Below are positions 13,201 through 25,903 of a stretch of 64,000 nucleotides of DNA, piece after piece. The translations under genes and the position numbers were made by a program. The stretch is taken from assembly GCA_947561715.1 (NCBI GenBank), contig OX387201.1, positions 15,762,001-15,826,000 on the forward strand, given 5' to 3'. Every line of letters begins with the position of its first letter. Positions within the stretch are counted from its first letter, which is position 1. The notes beneath the pieces are model-generated. The model was not told the DNA's origin. It did not search any database and worked only from the letters and a program-made list of their open reading frames with translations. Source of the stretch: Ascidia mentula (taxonomy: Eukaryota; Chordata; Ascidiacea; Phlebobranchia; Ascidiidae).

Positions 13201-16200
13201 CCACGTGGATGCTTGGCAGCGTTCCATGTGAAAGTGAAAACAAGATTTTATATTTTATGCTTGTTCTTGTTGTCAAGTTGAAGACGATTTTGGAGCTTTT
13301 TTGCAAATTAAAAAACATGGATTCTCGAAAAAAATAATATTAAACATTTTCAAACAATTATCTGGTATGAAGCAAGTGTATTAATACTAAACATCGGCAT
13401 TTAAGCATCGGTTGGGGAAAAATCCATAAAGTCATTTTTAGAATAATGTGAAGATCGTGTTATTTCACAAAATGCAATTAACATTTGAAACCGATACTGA
13501 AATATAATGACAATATCACCATGACCGACACCAAAATTCCTCGTTGAAGTGCCAGTTAACGAACTTCCACGGAGTGTTATTGCATCATAATCTACCCCAT
13601 TGTCGACGCAACAATGAGACAACAAGGCAAGAGCTCTTTACCGTGTCAAATCCTTTGTTTTAGAACAAAGAAGTCGCAGTGCTCAATGGGTCACTATTTC
13701 GGTCCTGTTCTATTTTCAGGCGCACTTGCGGGACCAAGTGGAAGCCTCCATTCGTTCGGCTCCATATTCTTTGACGACTGTATTGTGACTTTTGTTTGTT
13801 CGTTCAGTGTTTTGGGTGCTCCGGGAGGGCTGAGCCTACTTCAAGTTTGGGTAGTGGGTTGTTTTCCACATTGCCCCACGTATATTTGGCGCTCTGTGGT
13901 GTTCGGTTGTCCCCATTTGCCCCTCAGCCCCACTAATCCTATATGTAAACAGTTGCGTTTGAAACGATCGTTTCCGTGTTGCTGGCTCGGATAAATTGGT
14001 ATCATTTACTTAATTCATAAGAATCGTATGTGAATGAAACAAGCAGATCAAAATGTACCAAAACAAAAGGCATTCGCCGTTACGCGTATTTCAAAGATCC
14101 ATACAGATGTGGAATGCTTATACGTGGTTGTTGTGTGGTTGAGTCAAACTTTTATCACGCACACGAGTCAAAAGATACTCTGAAAGTTAAAAAAGCATGT
14201 TTTGTTTACATCAATTTGTAACTAGCTTTCAATGCTACACGTTACGTCCATGGATAACTGAGGTGATGTCCAACGTACAGTCCGCCAGTACTTTAAATGA
14301 TTAGGTTATGATTACTTACGTAATATTTTTTTGCTTTAAACGCCTTAACGACTTTATATAAAACTAATACTTTGGTATATCTTTCAAAAAAACACTTGTG
14401 TCGAAAGATATTGGAACGTATCAATTGTTACGCCCACAATGAGCGACAATATGTCGAATACAATACGAGACACAGATCGATGACATGACCATTGTTACGT
14501 CACAATCGAGATGTGTTGATAGGCGCACTAACAATAGAAGACACGTTCCAGTCATCATGATGCAACAAAGGGCATGTGTCAAAGAAACAATTGCTGTTGA
14601 TTCAACTTGGCCAGTTTGTTATTTTTCTCTGTGTTTCCATTGCTTGAGCGATTCACATTAAACGTTGACAATGCGCTGAACGGAATTTTACCTTTCAGTT
14701 GGGATGTTAAGATAACAAATAGCAAACTGTTTCACAACAGAACGCGTTTTGAAATTTAGTGTTGATAAATGGGTTTCGAACTTCTACTGATTTCCTGGTC
14801 TATATAAAACCTAACATTTTGAATAATGAAAAGTAGTCAATATATCAAACAATTATTGGATTTTCGACATTGTTGCGTTGGAATTTTGTTGGTTTTGAAT
14901 TGACAATATACTGGCATTTCGTCTGGAATTTTCGTCTGAAAAGACAAAAACTTTTGAAAAAAACGGCCACTTTCCTATTGGAGCGTTTGATCCTATTTCT
15001 AATCCCCGTCCGGTTGATAGTCCGCGCTGCACATGGTGAATTCGCCACAACGGCGATTGTCCCCAAACAATGCCGATGCACTCTTCTAATGAATGGACTC
15101 CATTGTTGCAAAGTTCGCAATCGTTTGTTGGCCAACAATGGCCGGGGAAGGCGCGCGAAAGTTGATCTGGCTGTAGATTGTTATCGTCTTGCAACAATAG
15201 CGATGCATGTGGCGCGTTTTTTCATTTCTTATTGTGAACCTTCGAAGAAATGAAGCTTTGTTCTTTCCCCCCGGATTCTGGGCATAGCCGCGTTCGCGTG
15301 TGACCTTCTCTGCTGGTAAACAAACTAAGTTTAGGGGGATGATCTATTTTTCGTACACACAAATGCAGTATCTTCTATAAATGGTACACATTCTTCCCGT
15401 GTAATTTACAACCAAACCACAAGGATCGTATGTAGAGTTTGTGCCATGCTTGCATTCAAGGATGTTCGATTGACAAAATGCAACCAAAATTTGCAAACTT
15501 TCTTGCATTCACTGATAATATGTTATTTTAAGTCTTGATTTTATTGTTTTATCCAAAATTATGAATTGCGACAGGTAAAAACAGTAGTGCTTGTTTTTAT
15601 ATTGTTTTGCACTGGCTATAATTGAAAATTTAAATTGCTGTTGTATAGTTTTGTGTTTTACAATATTGTACAAAAAGCTAATTAAGACACTTATGTAATC
15701 CCAAAATTTCAATTTGTTACGTATATGATTGATTTGTTCAATTTATTACGTAAACAATCTGAAACAAGCACTATTTATATTTACTGCAAGTTGATTAATT
15801 ACTCTTGTTGGCCTTTGCAAAAGAGAGAATACATCTTCAAATATATTCCGAAAATACCAAAAACTCCGTCACCAAATAATCGCGCACTTTGTGTGCTTAT
15901 ATGGGATCAACACTTGTTCTCACGTGAAAATCCGATTAGGAAAAGTTCAAAACATAAGTCAAACTCCCCAAACGTGCAATAAGGAACGACAGGGGCATTC
16001 GCTACGAGACCGCACGGTCGTAATGCTAAGTCATTGGCGTGATATTAAATTGCCGGCCAAAAATAGGATTGGTGGCATCCATAAGCGTCTCACCGCGAAG
16101 ATTTTGACAGCCAGTAAAAGTCACTCGCAACACGAAAAGCGCCAATTATCCGCCCACAATCCGTTATCCGCTTGCCAAGATCACTAAGCCCTGAGAACCC

Positions 16201-19200
16201 ACCCTGAGAACTGAGCAGACACCGAAGACGTCCGGTTTCGGAACAAGGTTACAATGTTCCTTTTGCGACCACCTGCCATCGGTTGTTGACACGGAAGTTA
16301 AATACGGCTACACCTTTTGTGGGATCCGCGGGCGCAGTTTGGGATGTTTTTTTCACAAAGTGCTTCCTGCAAGAAACAGCCCAGTGGCATGAGTAAGCAT
16401 ATCTCGTAAAAAATGTGCTCATATTTGCATTTCCGTTATCTCTTATATCGAAGGGTCTTCGTGCGATCAGCGCCGATCTCGATTTCGGATGGCGGTAATT
16501 CGAGAATATATTCGCTCGTGGCGATGACGTAAGGCGAGAGTTGCGCGAAGACTTGGCGAGAATTTGGCGCACTTGCTTTCGAATTACAAGTTTCCTTTAA
16601 CAAATTCACGTCTGGTGTTGATATCCCTGCCGTTGTTTGTTGTTCGGTTGAATATGGAAGTTGAAGATTTCTGGTTAGATTACATGAAGATATAAACACG
16701 CGAAAACAGATCGCGACGATACAATTTCCTGTGTAAAATGTTTTCCTGTGTCAGATGATTGTTTGATTGGGCGACAGGAAACAGAGCTCAGATCAAACCT
16801 CACAAATCTCGTTAAATAGCCAATCGGACGAGAAAATAATTTCCACTTAGACATAACAAACGCGCAACAATTATCCAACCGCGCGGGCCTATTGTTTCGT
16901 CATAAATGGGTCATTGTTTCTCAGGGCGAGATAAGGTTGGGACAAAGTGAAGTGCAAGTTCGCGCAATTAGCCGCCAGCCAGCGCCTCGTGCGGTTTTTC
17001 GCTTCGCACGCGATCGCTTCGAAGCGCCTGGAACCGAAGCCCGCACCAGCTATCGCCCAGCCGCGCACTGTGACGTCACGATCGAGACGGCGCTCTGGTC
17101 CTTTGCATAATTGTCGCCTTCGAGACAAAAAGAAGCGGTGATTTCGGTGACATGCCGTTTGCTGAGTCACTTACGGGGAGCAGATGTGCATTTAAATACG
17201 GAAAAGGCGCAGTAGGATTTGTAGAAGAATTCTCGGATTGCCTTCTATGAATAGAACGCCTGTTTTGTCGCATTTGCGTGTAAACTTGAAAGTGAAAAAC
17301 ACCTTTTCTCATCTTTGGGGTGAAAACAGAAGCCGCAAAATTGGATCAAAAATCCTTCATGATTTTTTTTCTTATGTAAACAAACAATTTATAATTTATA
17401 AACAGTTGTTTCTTATCTTCTACGTATGCACTCAGTTGGCTCTGTGATGCAGAAATTGCTCTCTCGTCATTTTAGTATAAATAATCGCACAAAAATACGG
17501 ATCATTTGTACTTAATAATACCGCAACACAACAGTCACGTAGGCCAGATCCTGATGGCGTGCCGAGGGAACCGAAATCGGGGCGTAAGCCGATGCCGCCA
17601 TTGCCCACAACGTGCCGACAATTAGCAATTAATCCACCAATCAGCGCCACCGCAAAACGACCACGTGATCGGAAGGTATTCTCGGATACGTTGAATCGCG
17701 TGCGAGCGGGGTGGCGTTTATAAAGCGCCTGATTAAGGCCACAGAAACGGCGGTACAACGCGGCGCTTGTAATTAAAACTCTAGAGTCCAGCGCGAGCAG
17801 ATCGCGATGCCAGTCGTCGCGTGCGAAGGGCTAGGGTGGCGCGGCACGGCCTCGCGGAAAATAAACACATTCTCGAATACTTCGTGCCCTCCGGCCACGG
17901 TGAACTAGCACTTGAACTTGTACGGCTGTGATGCCATAACGATCGCAAATGATTCAACGTCAATGTCGGGGAAGGTTAAAATTCGTAGCTGCCTGACTGG
18001 TACGGGTTTTGAATTGAGCTCCGAGCTAAAACGATGGCGTATTTTTTTGTGAAAAACGTTTGGTCAAAGTTTCCAAGAAAGACAAACTCTCTCGAGGGAA
18101 TTTTTTATTTTGCATAAATAAAGTATTTTTTACAAACGATTCGCCGCAAATATGTCACCAAGTAGAATCACCCGGCCGCGATTTTAATACAACGCGTCAA
18201 GGCGGTTCTAAAGTTCGCACTGTTTGGGAAATATCTTCGAACTTGTTTGTTCGCCCCAAATTATTATCACGCACAACAAATACAATTCCCGCAGACAATA
18301 TTTGTTTATTGAAACATTAATTAGTATGCCTGGCAGCAGAAATAGCAGTAGAAAGATTATTTGTTTGCAAGCAATTGAACCAATAACATATTTAAAGTGA
18401 GTTGCATACAGCAGGGGCACTGTATCAATGTGTTAGGCCTCGTCGGTGGAGCTGGGTGATTGTTTCGTGCGAAATTATCTTTTTTGGAATTTTACCAATA
18501 AAATCAACGTTAAAAACCTCATGTAAATAATTGGTTACGCAACAATTTTGACTTTGAGTTTTGTCATGTTTAATATACCAACCTACAAACTATTTTGACC
18601 AAATACATCGCAAAATCTACACCATGCCTGCACGGTGATGGTTGTATTGATAATTATCCGATCAGTCTCTCGATATCACACTTACACAACCCAGTGTCAC
18701 CAAATATGGACAGCTGCGTGGGCCCCCTGAATGCCGGAGCACCAAATGCTTGTTTACCAGTCATTGTTGAGAGGCCATGCATGCAGTCAGTCAAGCCTAA
18801 TTGAATTACAGTGTCACAGTCGGGGCGAGAGTGTTCCTCGTGCGAAGGAAAAGTATTTCGGGGTGTGGCGTAGTGCTTGAAAACAAACACCAGCTCCCCC
18901 GCTCGCTTTCCTTTTGTTCTCTGCTGGTTCTGCATCCCCTGTTTCTCTGCGCCAGCACTTTCGGTATTGAGCGAAATTTTCACTTCCCTCTGTTCCTCTT
19001 TGCATTTTTTTGCACGTTTTGTTTTGCCATTGTGTGGTAGTCTAAGCGCGCGTTTCTTTGTCATTAAAATTTATGGGATCGATCAAGACATTTTGTTAGG
19101 CTAAAGTGATGTGTATGCAGTTGATTTGCCAAACATCCAATTAAGAAATTTACATAGGAGAAGCAATCAACCTTCGTTTATTTGTTTGCTGCGTTTTTCA

Positions 19201-21939
19201 TTTTTTGCTAATAGCCCGACTTTGTTTGCACCAAACATATTTTCGTAATTACATATGACGAATTTGAAATACGCCCCTTTGACGAAAATGCGCCGCTATA
19301 AAAACATTTTCAACGTAGTGCTCGCGTCACATGATGGCTAAAAGTTTGCCTCAGGGCTGAACGGTGTACAATTCTCTCATAACCAAAGGCAGCGATATCT
19401 TGTCACCATTTACGCTGATACACGAGATTTATGGGCAAAAGGCAAATGTGAACGTAGAGCTTTCAATTGTGAGAAATGTCTGTGCTTGGACTGATAATAT
19501 TTAGATAATTACTGGCCACTAACACCACTTTTCCCTGCAAAGTAAAAAACTGCACTATTTATGATTTTCAACCATATTAAAATGTGGAAATTATAGTTAT
19601 TGAAAAAGTTTGCTATGCGTTAGAACAGCTACGGTCGTTTATCTCAAGCTGTGCTAACTTGGTCAACTTATTAAGAAGAAAACGCCATTCCAAAACACGC
19701 AAACCTTGTTTGTGTTTTCCACCTGAGGTATGTGACATTATGGCATTTGTCACACCCCAGAATGCCAACAGCGAATGTTTTGCTGCTCAACCTATCACGT
19801 ACCGGCGCAAAGCTTTTTAAAGCTTATGGCCTTTGCCATGGCGTGTTTGTGTATTGCACACAAAGCCGGATAGCCCTCGCACCTTCGCAATTTATGTGGC
19901 TCTTGCAGGCGCCGGTGCCGGGTATTTGGTGGAGTCAGAGACAGTGGATACCTGGCACACAGCGGTGGATTAATCCGCGTTCCTTTGTCAGTCTTGCTGT
20001 CACGACTTCGGCATGGACTTGGTCGCCTGATCTTCGGCAGTGGTGGATATAGATCTATAATAGGTTTTGATTTTGAATGCCTTAAGGTTTAATATCCTGT
20101 GAGGTCGTAAATGAGAATTTTACTTGAATCAAATATTTGTACAGAAATGGTCAAATTTGTTCATCACAAAATTATAGATTTATTTTTGTACATTAAAATC
20201 CCAACAAAGCGATCTTTGGACAGCTCAGATGGATTTATTAAGAGAAAAATAATTTATTTTTTGTTTTTGAAATTATTACATTTTTAATAACAACAATTAC
20301 CTTTAATGCGTTTTAAACCCGAAATATTGCACCAAGACTTAACACCTGCGGCACGTTGTCCATTCAGGAAACAGGTTAGCAATCAAACGTAACTAAAATT
20401 TAAGTTCCCACTTGACCACACCGGTTCCTCAAGGTCACAACGAAGGTCAAACGGAGGGTGGCCGAGGCCAAATGTAATCTTTTAATTGCTCGTTTCTGGT
20501 GTGTCGGGCCCATTTATGTATAATTGTACGGCGAGCGCCATTAGCTTTACGCAATTTGTGTCACAGGATGACTTTTCACTGCTTCCTACAAAGAGATACA
20601 CCACAAATCCCTTCCACGACTTCCTTTGTTCAACTTGTTTTGGTTATAACTATTTAAACTGTTCAAACTATTGGCGATTTATAATCGTGAACTGCATTAG
20701 TTTTAACCATGACACCTAATTTTATCTATACAGTTTCGAACACGAATATTACCCAAGTTCGGGCAAAAAAACTTCGTAACTCCGGTTTTCATTTTTTATT
20801 GCCGAACATATCCGGCCTCAAGGGTAAAAATGCCAGCAGCACGCAAACAAACAAACACACTCTTTCACACACACAGACAGATATACGCAAGTACACGTGG
20901 AAAGACATACGACTTTGACACAAACAAGCGAAAGTCAACTTAAGGGTGAGTCGTTTTCGATATTTCCAGGGCGTCATTATAAAGTTTTGCACCGATGTCG
21001 AATGTTACTTGTGTCAAAAAAATTCACCGCTTGTATTTTTTTCTTGGGCGGATTCGAAACCCGCCTGGGGGGTGTCCCAGGAGCGAAACGAACGGATACG
21101 AATTGGCGCCCGCGGTCGCAAAGTTCAACGATACAACACTGAAGTCAATTTGGAGCATGCACAGATAACAAAAATTGAAGTCAATTCAACGCCACCACGT
21201 ACACATTAAACGCTAAGCGACCAAATTCGCTATCGTCACAAATAATAAAGGCAAACAAGTCATGCAGGAGAGACCCGCGCTGTCGCCAAGGCAACGTGGG
21301 CCCCGTCATATTCGCAGGGTTGTTATGTGGGTTTCCTTAATGAAGGCGTTTTTTATTACTGCACCCTTGAAGCTGGAATGCTGTCTCACGGGAAATTGTG
21401 GGAGTCAAAATTGCGGGGCTTGATTAAACGCGCGCGTGCTCGGAAAGTCCGTTTGTTGCCGAACAATCGGTTTCCTAGCAGCGGCCGCTTTGCTTTGACA
21501 ACGCTAAGAAGAGGTTTTGGAATTTAGAAACCTAATATACAAGTTGATATTGTGCAGCATACGCGCAAGCATAATATCCCGGGGCGCTCTCGACGCCGTC
21601 GTTGAAATTCACCGCTTGTGACCTCACAGAGGGTCATTATGACGAAATGATTGTTAGTACAGCGGTTCTCCGCACGCGATCGGCGGCGGGTCGTCAAAAA
21701 ATATTTGAGGGCTAACAAGTCCCTCGCTCTACGACTAATGGCAACTTTTAAGAACTGACACGCACAATAAGCTGTAAGGCGAAAAAGCAAAAACAACAAA
21801 AAACAATAAATCTCTGAATAATCTGTATCTCGAATTTTCTCGCGTTCTTCCGCGCTTTGCATGTTTTCCTCACATGGTTACGTCACAGTATCTCTCCTCG
21901 TGACGTCGTCTTTCGATTAAATTCTGGATTGTTTCGACC
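4298..21939. other. 17.6-kb stretch without a supported gene, between EDEM1 (+) and SoxB2 (-)
   Basis: Both flanking genes point into this interval, so it lies downstream of both. Open frames on either strand are short, lack homology I recognise and do not chain through splice sites. Visible features are an AT-rich stretch near 11690-11745, a C10A7 run at 12852-12868, CpG-rich blocks near 12300-12610 and 16400-17760, (CA)/(CAAA)-rich sequence near 20840-20885, and CRE palindromes TGACGTCA at 7022 and 17071. It may hold SoxB2 regulatory DNA, but that is inference. Confidence 0.6.
4438..4600 (+). mobile_element. Old copy of the hammerhead-ribozyme repeat
   Basis: Shares with the 29.5-29.8 kb element the block AGCTGCA-CTGATGAGACC at 4538-4555 and the closing strand TGCAGCT at 4584-4590, so stem I is a perfect 7 bp. 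Stem III can pair ACAG with CTGT. Stem II has one mispair and the GAAA box reads AAAA (core G lost), so the copy is probably not self-cleaving. Upstream limits are approximate. It lies just past the EDEM1 stop codon. Confidence 0.6.
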
Positions 21940-23496
21940 TCACATCGCCGGAAGCGGAAGAGGCGAAAGGTAGTCGAGTCCGGATTTGATGGGGCTCGTT
22001 GCTATGGGCGACGTGGCTCCCGGTACAAAAATGTACGCGAATGGGCTGGGTAGAGTGGGGCTGTGGGTGATCGCTGGGGACCACGAGCCCGATCTTGAGT
22101 GGGGCAGAACGAAGGGGTTCATCACAGCTGCTGCCATAGCGGCTGCGGTCGGTGAAGACGGAGATGGGAGAAAAGGACTGCCGCTGGAGGGCGCTATAAA
22201 AGAAATTGCTTTGTCAAAACATTGATTGCATAATTTGAAAAAAATTCTTTACATTCAATGGGCGTTAACTTGTAAAACAATTTGGACGTCATAAGTAGTG
22301 ATGTAAACGCACCTGTACCGTGGGTGGGTGATGGGTATAGAGATGTTGGGGAGTTGGGGTATGATGATGTCATGTCGCGCGCTGCAACGGCTGCTGCGAT
22401 TCTACTCTGGGTGATGGCGGCCGCCAGATTTAGGTTGGCCGCATCCGCCTGTGACGTCATAGAGAGTGGGTTCAGACTTGGAAAGGAAGTCGTCGTTCGG
22501 GATTGTGACGTCGAGTAGAACGCGGCGGCAGCAGCAGCTCTTGCTTTCTCCACCACGATTGAGTCGATGGACAATTGTGCGGCTGTTACGTAACAATACA
22601 ACCGGTTATTACTCGTTTGTTCGGGATATCTATCTAAACTGTGAAACTGCGCGATGCGGCCATTTGTTTATTGACGATCCATTGAATCTGTCATTTGTCT
22701 TATTGCGTAATAAAGCGCCTATTGTTTTTCGCCACGAAGTGACAATGTAACGACTTAATCCACCAGAAAGGTTGCATTTAAAACTCAGCGGGTTGATTTC
22801 CATAGAAATATGCAACTATTTCAAACAGTTTCCGAATATTTTCTAAATGCAGCTTTGATGCAATGCTAAAATGCGAATACAAAGACACCTACCGGCTGCT
22901 TGATGGGCTGCCATGACAACGGAATGGTCGTGAGTTGGCGATGGAAGGCCAGAAGATGGAAACATGGGAAAAGCAAAGCGATCCTTGGGTTTGATCAGGG
23001 ATTTTGGCTTTCTCCTGGGTCTGTACTTGTAGTCTGGGTGCTCCTTCATGTGCAGAGCGCGAAGTCGCTTTGCTTCGTCGATAAACGGGCGCTTCTCAAA
23101 CTCAGTGAGAAGTTTCCATGAAGCACCGAGCCTCTGTTAGAGAGAAATGTGACATTAGTCGATTGTAAATAATGCGATTTGCGAAACTCAGCGGTCAAAT
23201 CTAATCCTATTACACGCGCTTGCTTGCTGACACATGTGTTTACATCGCATCTCGCAACTGTACAGGCAAAAGTAAAACCATTTCCTCACCTTGGAAATTT
23301 CAGAGTTGTGCATTTTCGGGTTCTCCTGGGCCATTTTTCGTCTCTGGCCGCGGGACCAAACCATAAATGCGTTCATCGGTCGCTTCACGTGACCTGCGTC
23401 GATGCTTTGTTTCGTCATAAGGCTGTCTTCGTTCGAGGGGGTCGGACTGGGGGTCTCTTGCTCCCTTGTGACGTCAGGACTCTCCATGATGGTCAT
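21940..23496 (-). CDS. SoxB2: SoxB2 (Sox14/21-type) HMG-box transcription factor
   Basis: Nuclear DNA-binding factor of the SoxB2 group, usually a repressor in neural and ectodermal development. Exons: 23496-23290, 23133-22893, 22582-22313, 22193-21940; phases agree and give 323 residues. The HMG box opens with [19 protein letters not shown] and continues through [12 protein letters not shown], the intron, [41 protein letters not shown]. SoxB2 rather than SoxB1 is shown by H before VKRPMN, by the PRRKPK-x-L and KDRFAFP linker, by [12 protein letters not shown] (compare the EKAR stretch of Sox14/21), and by the C-terminal FAYIFVPG near a terminal PAM (compare VAYILFPG ... TAM in Sox14/21). The start was taken at the first ATG of the box exon's open frame (MTIMESPDV). 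A good acceptor at about 23694 means a further 5' exon is possible. The box is split by an intron after SEISK, whereas vertebrate SoxB genes have none. Confidence 0.93.
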
Positions 23497-25569
23497 TGGT
23501 GTCGTTGATGACGTAGTGGTAGAAATTTTTCGCTCTTCTTGCACGTTGGCTGAAGATTCGTCGTTACTGGTTGGAGTTAGTGATGGAGAGATGATGATGA
23601 TGTAACAATTTACGCACAGTGACGTCAGAGTTTCACTAGTGTACAAGCGGTCAAGCAAATTCTTTGTGTAACTCTTACGAAAGACCGACTTCTAAAACAT
23701 AAAAACACAATAAAAGTTTTTGAACAATTCACAATAACTTTGCAAACTCTTTCCGGAAACTTATATTTTAATCCCTTGATCAGATCACATTCGAAACTGC
23801 TCATTTACAAATCCGCTTTTCAAGTCAATGACTTAAACAACCCGCAGACAACAGCAAGTGCAACAAAACAATCGCCTTTGTCGTCTCAAAAGGCGAGCGC
23901 GCCCGACTGACAAACAGCAAAAAACGACGGGCGAGATCCGAGAGATAAGCCTTTTACTCAGCCCACCGTTGCGTGCGAAGCTGCCCGCCGCCCGAAAGGT
24001 TAAGTTATTGGTGTTCGTCATATAATTACGGGTTATCATTCACCGAACTTGGCCCTGCTACGTAGGCGTAGTAAGTTAGGCGTTCGCAATGCTTTCACTA
24101 TAGCTTTCCGCCTACGTGAGTTAAAGCTAACTGGAAATTTGCGATTTTGTTTATGTTTTCTGCTCATTTATGGTAATGCTTTTTTGATTTAGGAAACAAC
24201 AACATGCTGAGTAAAGTCACGGGTTTTGTACAAATTTTAAAATGCAGCAAATTCAGTGAGAAATTTTGAAGACGATTTAATAATTTTTAATATATTAGGT
24301 ATTATGCTGGTCATTGCAGCACAAATTTTCCCATTAAAACAACATATGAAATTTCGTGTTGGGCAATACATAGTTAAATTTGTTATCTACATCGAAGGCA
24401 CGTCTTCTATTTTTTCGCCAAATCCTGCATTTAAATTAACCTAAAAATTTCGCGAGACTACTTTGCTTCTACATCTCAAAACTTTGTTGATAAACTTTTT
24501 ATATTTGTGGTTTAAACGTAACCAGTAACCAAACACCTAATTTTCAATCACATTCTGCGCATTTGTTAAACACTTCGACAGTCTTAATAAACTTCCACCG
24601 CAATAGACGCACAAAATCCCCGCGTAATTCACTCTCTTTTTCCATTCCCCGAACATGTTCACGGCTCAAGCTCCTGCGCTGTTATGGCTTCACGGGGCAA
24701 TTGAGTCGGTACAAAGATGCCTTGCTACTTCTTTATTCGACAACAAAGCCGCAGAGAATCGCGTGCGGCGCTCGCTAGCCGAAGGCGGTCATTATTTCTT
24801 CGTCTTCCGCGAGGATTTTCCAATTTACCGATATCGCCCTCTTTAAACTGAATTCTCACGCACACAGTTCTCAACTGCGGTGTCCAACTTCACTCGTACC
24901 CGAGCCATTGCACACAAACACGCTAAAAACTGACACGAACCGTTGTGAAGTAACACCACTCGCTTTTCTCTTGAAAAGATGTTTTTGTTCCAGTTGTTTG
25001 GCTTCATTTTTACGCAATGCGCTACCAACCCTGTCTGAAATTGTTTGTATTTAATATAATAGATAATTGACCGGACTTTATGTAAAAACACAAAATCGCC
25101 TAAAATAGTCAGCTATATGTGGTTTTTTAAGAAATTTGTTTAATTAAAGTTTCTTTAATTTTTAAGTTAATAAACAATGCAAAAGCAAAAATATTTATAA
25201 CGCCAGGGTTTGCTGGCGTATCCAATATTTTGGTTACCCAGCGATTCTGCATAAATTTATTGCTAAATTATAAATCACAAATTTGAAATCATTAGTTAAA
25301 TTATCCTGTCAATTAATTCCACCCCCTGTTGGATACACCTGTGTGACGTAATACACTCGATTGTCACGCAACAATGCGAGAAAAAGACTCGACAATTAAA
25401 ACACTTGACTTGGACAAGTAGTTCGTCCGCTGAAAGCCTCAGTAACGAGATTCTTTCCGCCACAATTGTTATGGAACAGTGGGCATTGTGATGTCACAAG
25501 TGATGCATAGAGAGCGTTTGTCACGCGACTGGAGAAGCTGCCACGGTAAAGCGGAAGACAATGGCAACG
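23497..25569. other. Upstream flank of SoxB2, no gene recognised
   Basis: Presumed promoter side of the Sox gene. The only structure I noted is a 9-bp inverted repeat, ACGTAGGCG at 24060-24068 with CGCCTACGT at 24109-24117. Open frames here are short and unconvincing. Confidence 0.4.
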
Positions 25570-25903
25570 AAGACAAACGGACATTTGCGCAAAAGTAGAT
25601 TCTTCAGTTGATCAGGATTTGGAAAACTTAAATCGCGTGCGAGACCCGTTCGAAAGACAAGCACGAGTGGAAATTTGCCGACAGCATATCCATGTTATTA
25701 TCTACTTTGCACTTAGCATTACCGTCCCATAACCGTCCTCGCCCAGAAAAACTTGCCACTACAAAACAATGACAGCATCCTTGAATTTATGAAATTTGCA
25801 TAGTCGATTTTTAATGCCAATTTTGCACCAGACTGATGGTGAAATTAAAACTAGTCTCCGGATTTCCCGAAACTTTGCGCGTTGCTGCCATCTTGCGGCC
25901 ATG
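25570..25903 (-). repeat. Left arm of a ~317-bp inverted repeat pair
   Basis: The reverse complement of this block matches 29868-30185 at roughly 94 percent by eye, starting at GCCGCAAGATGGCAGC and ending near GTTTGTCTTC. A few small insertions or deletions separate the arms. No terminal inverted repeats, poly(A) tail or clear target duplication could be assigned. It may be one copy of a dispersed repeat or one arm of a long palindrome. Confidence 0.85.

Noticed and set aside
13614-13994. 126-residue plus-strand open frame with hydrophobic stretches
   Set aside because: No family motif and no neighbouring exons; composition looks like translated non-coding DNA.
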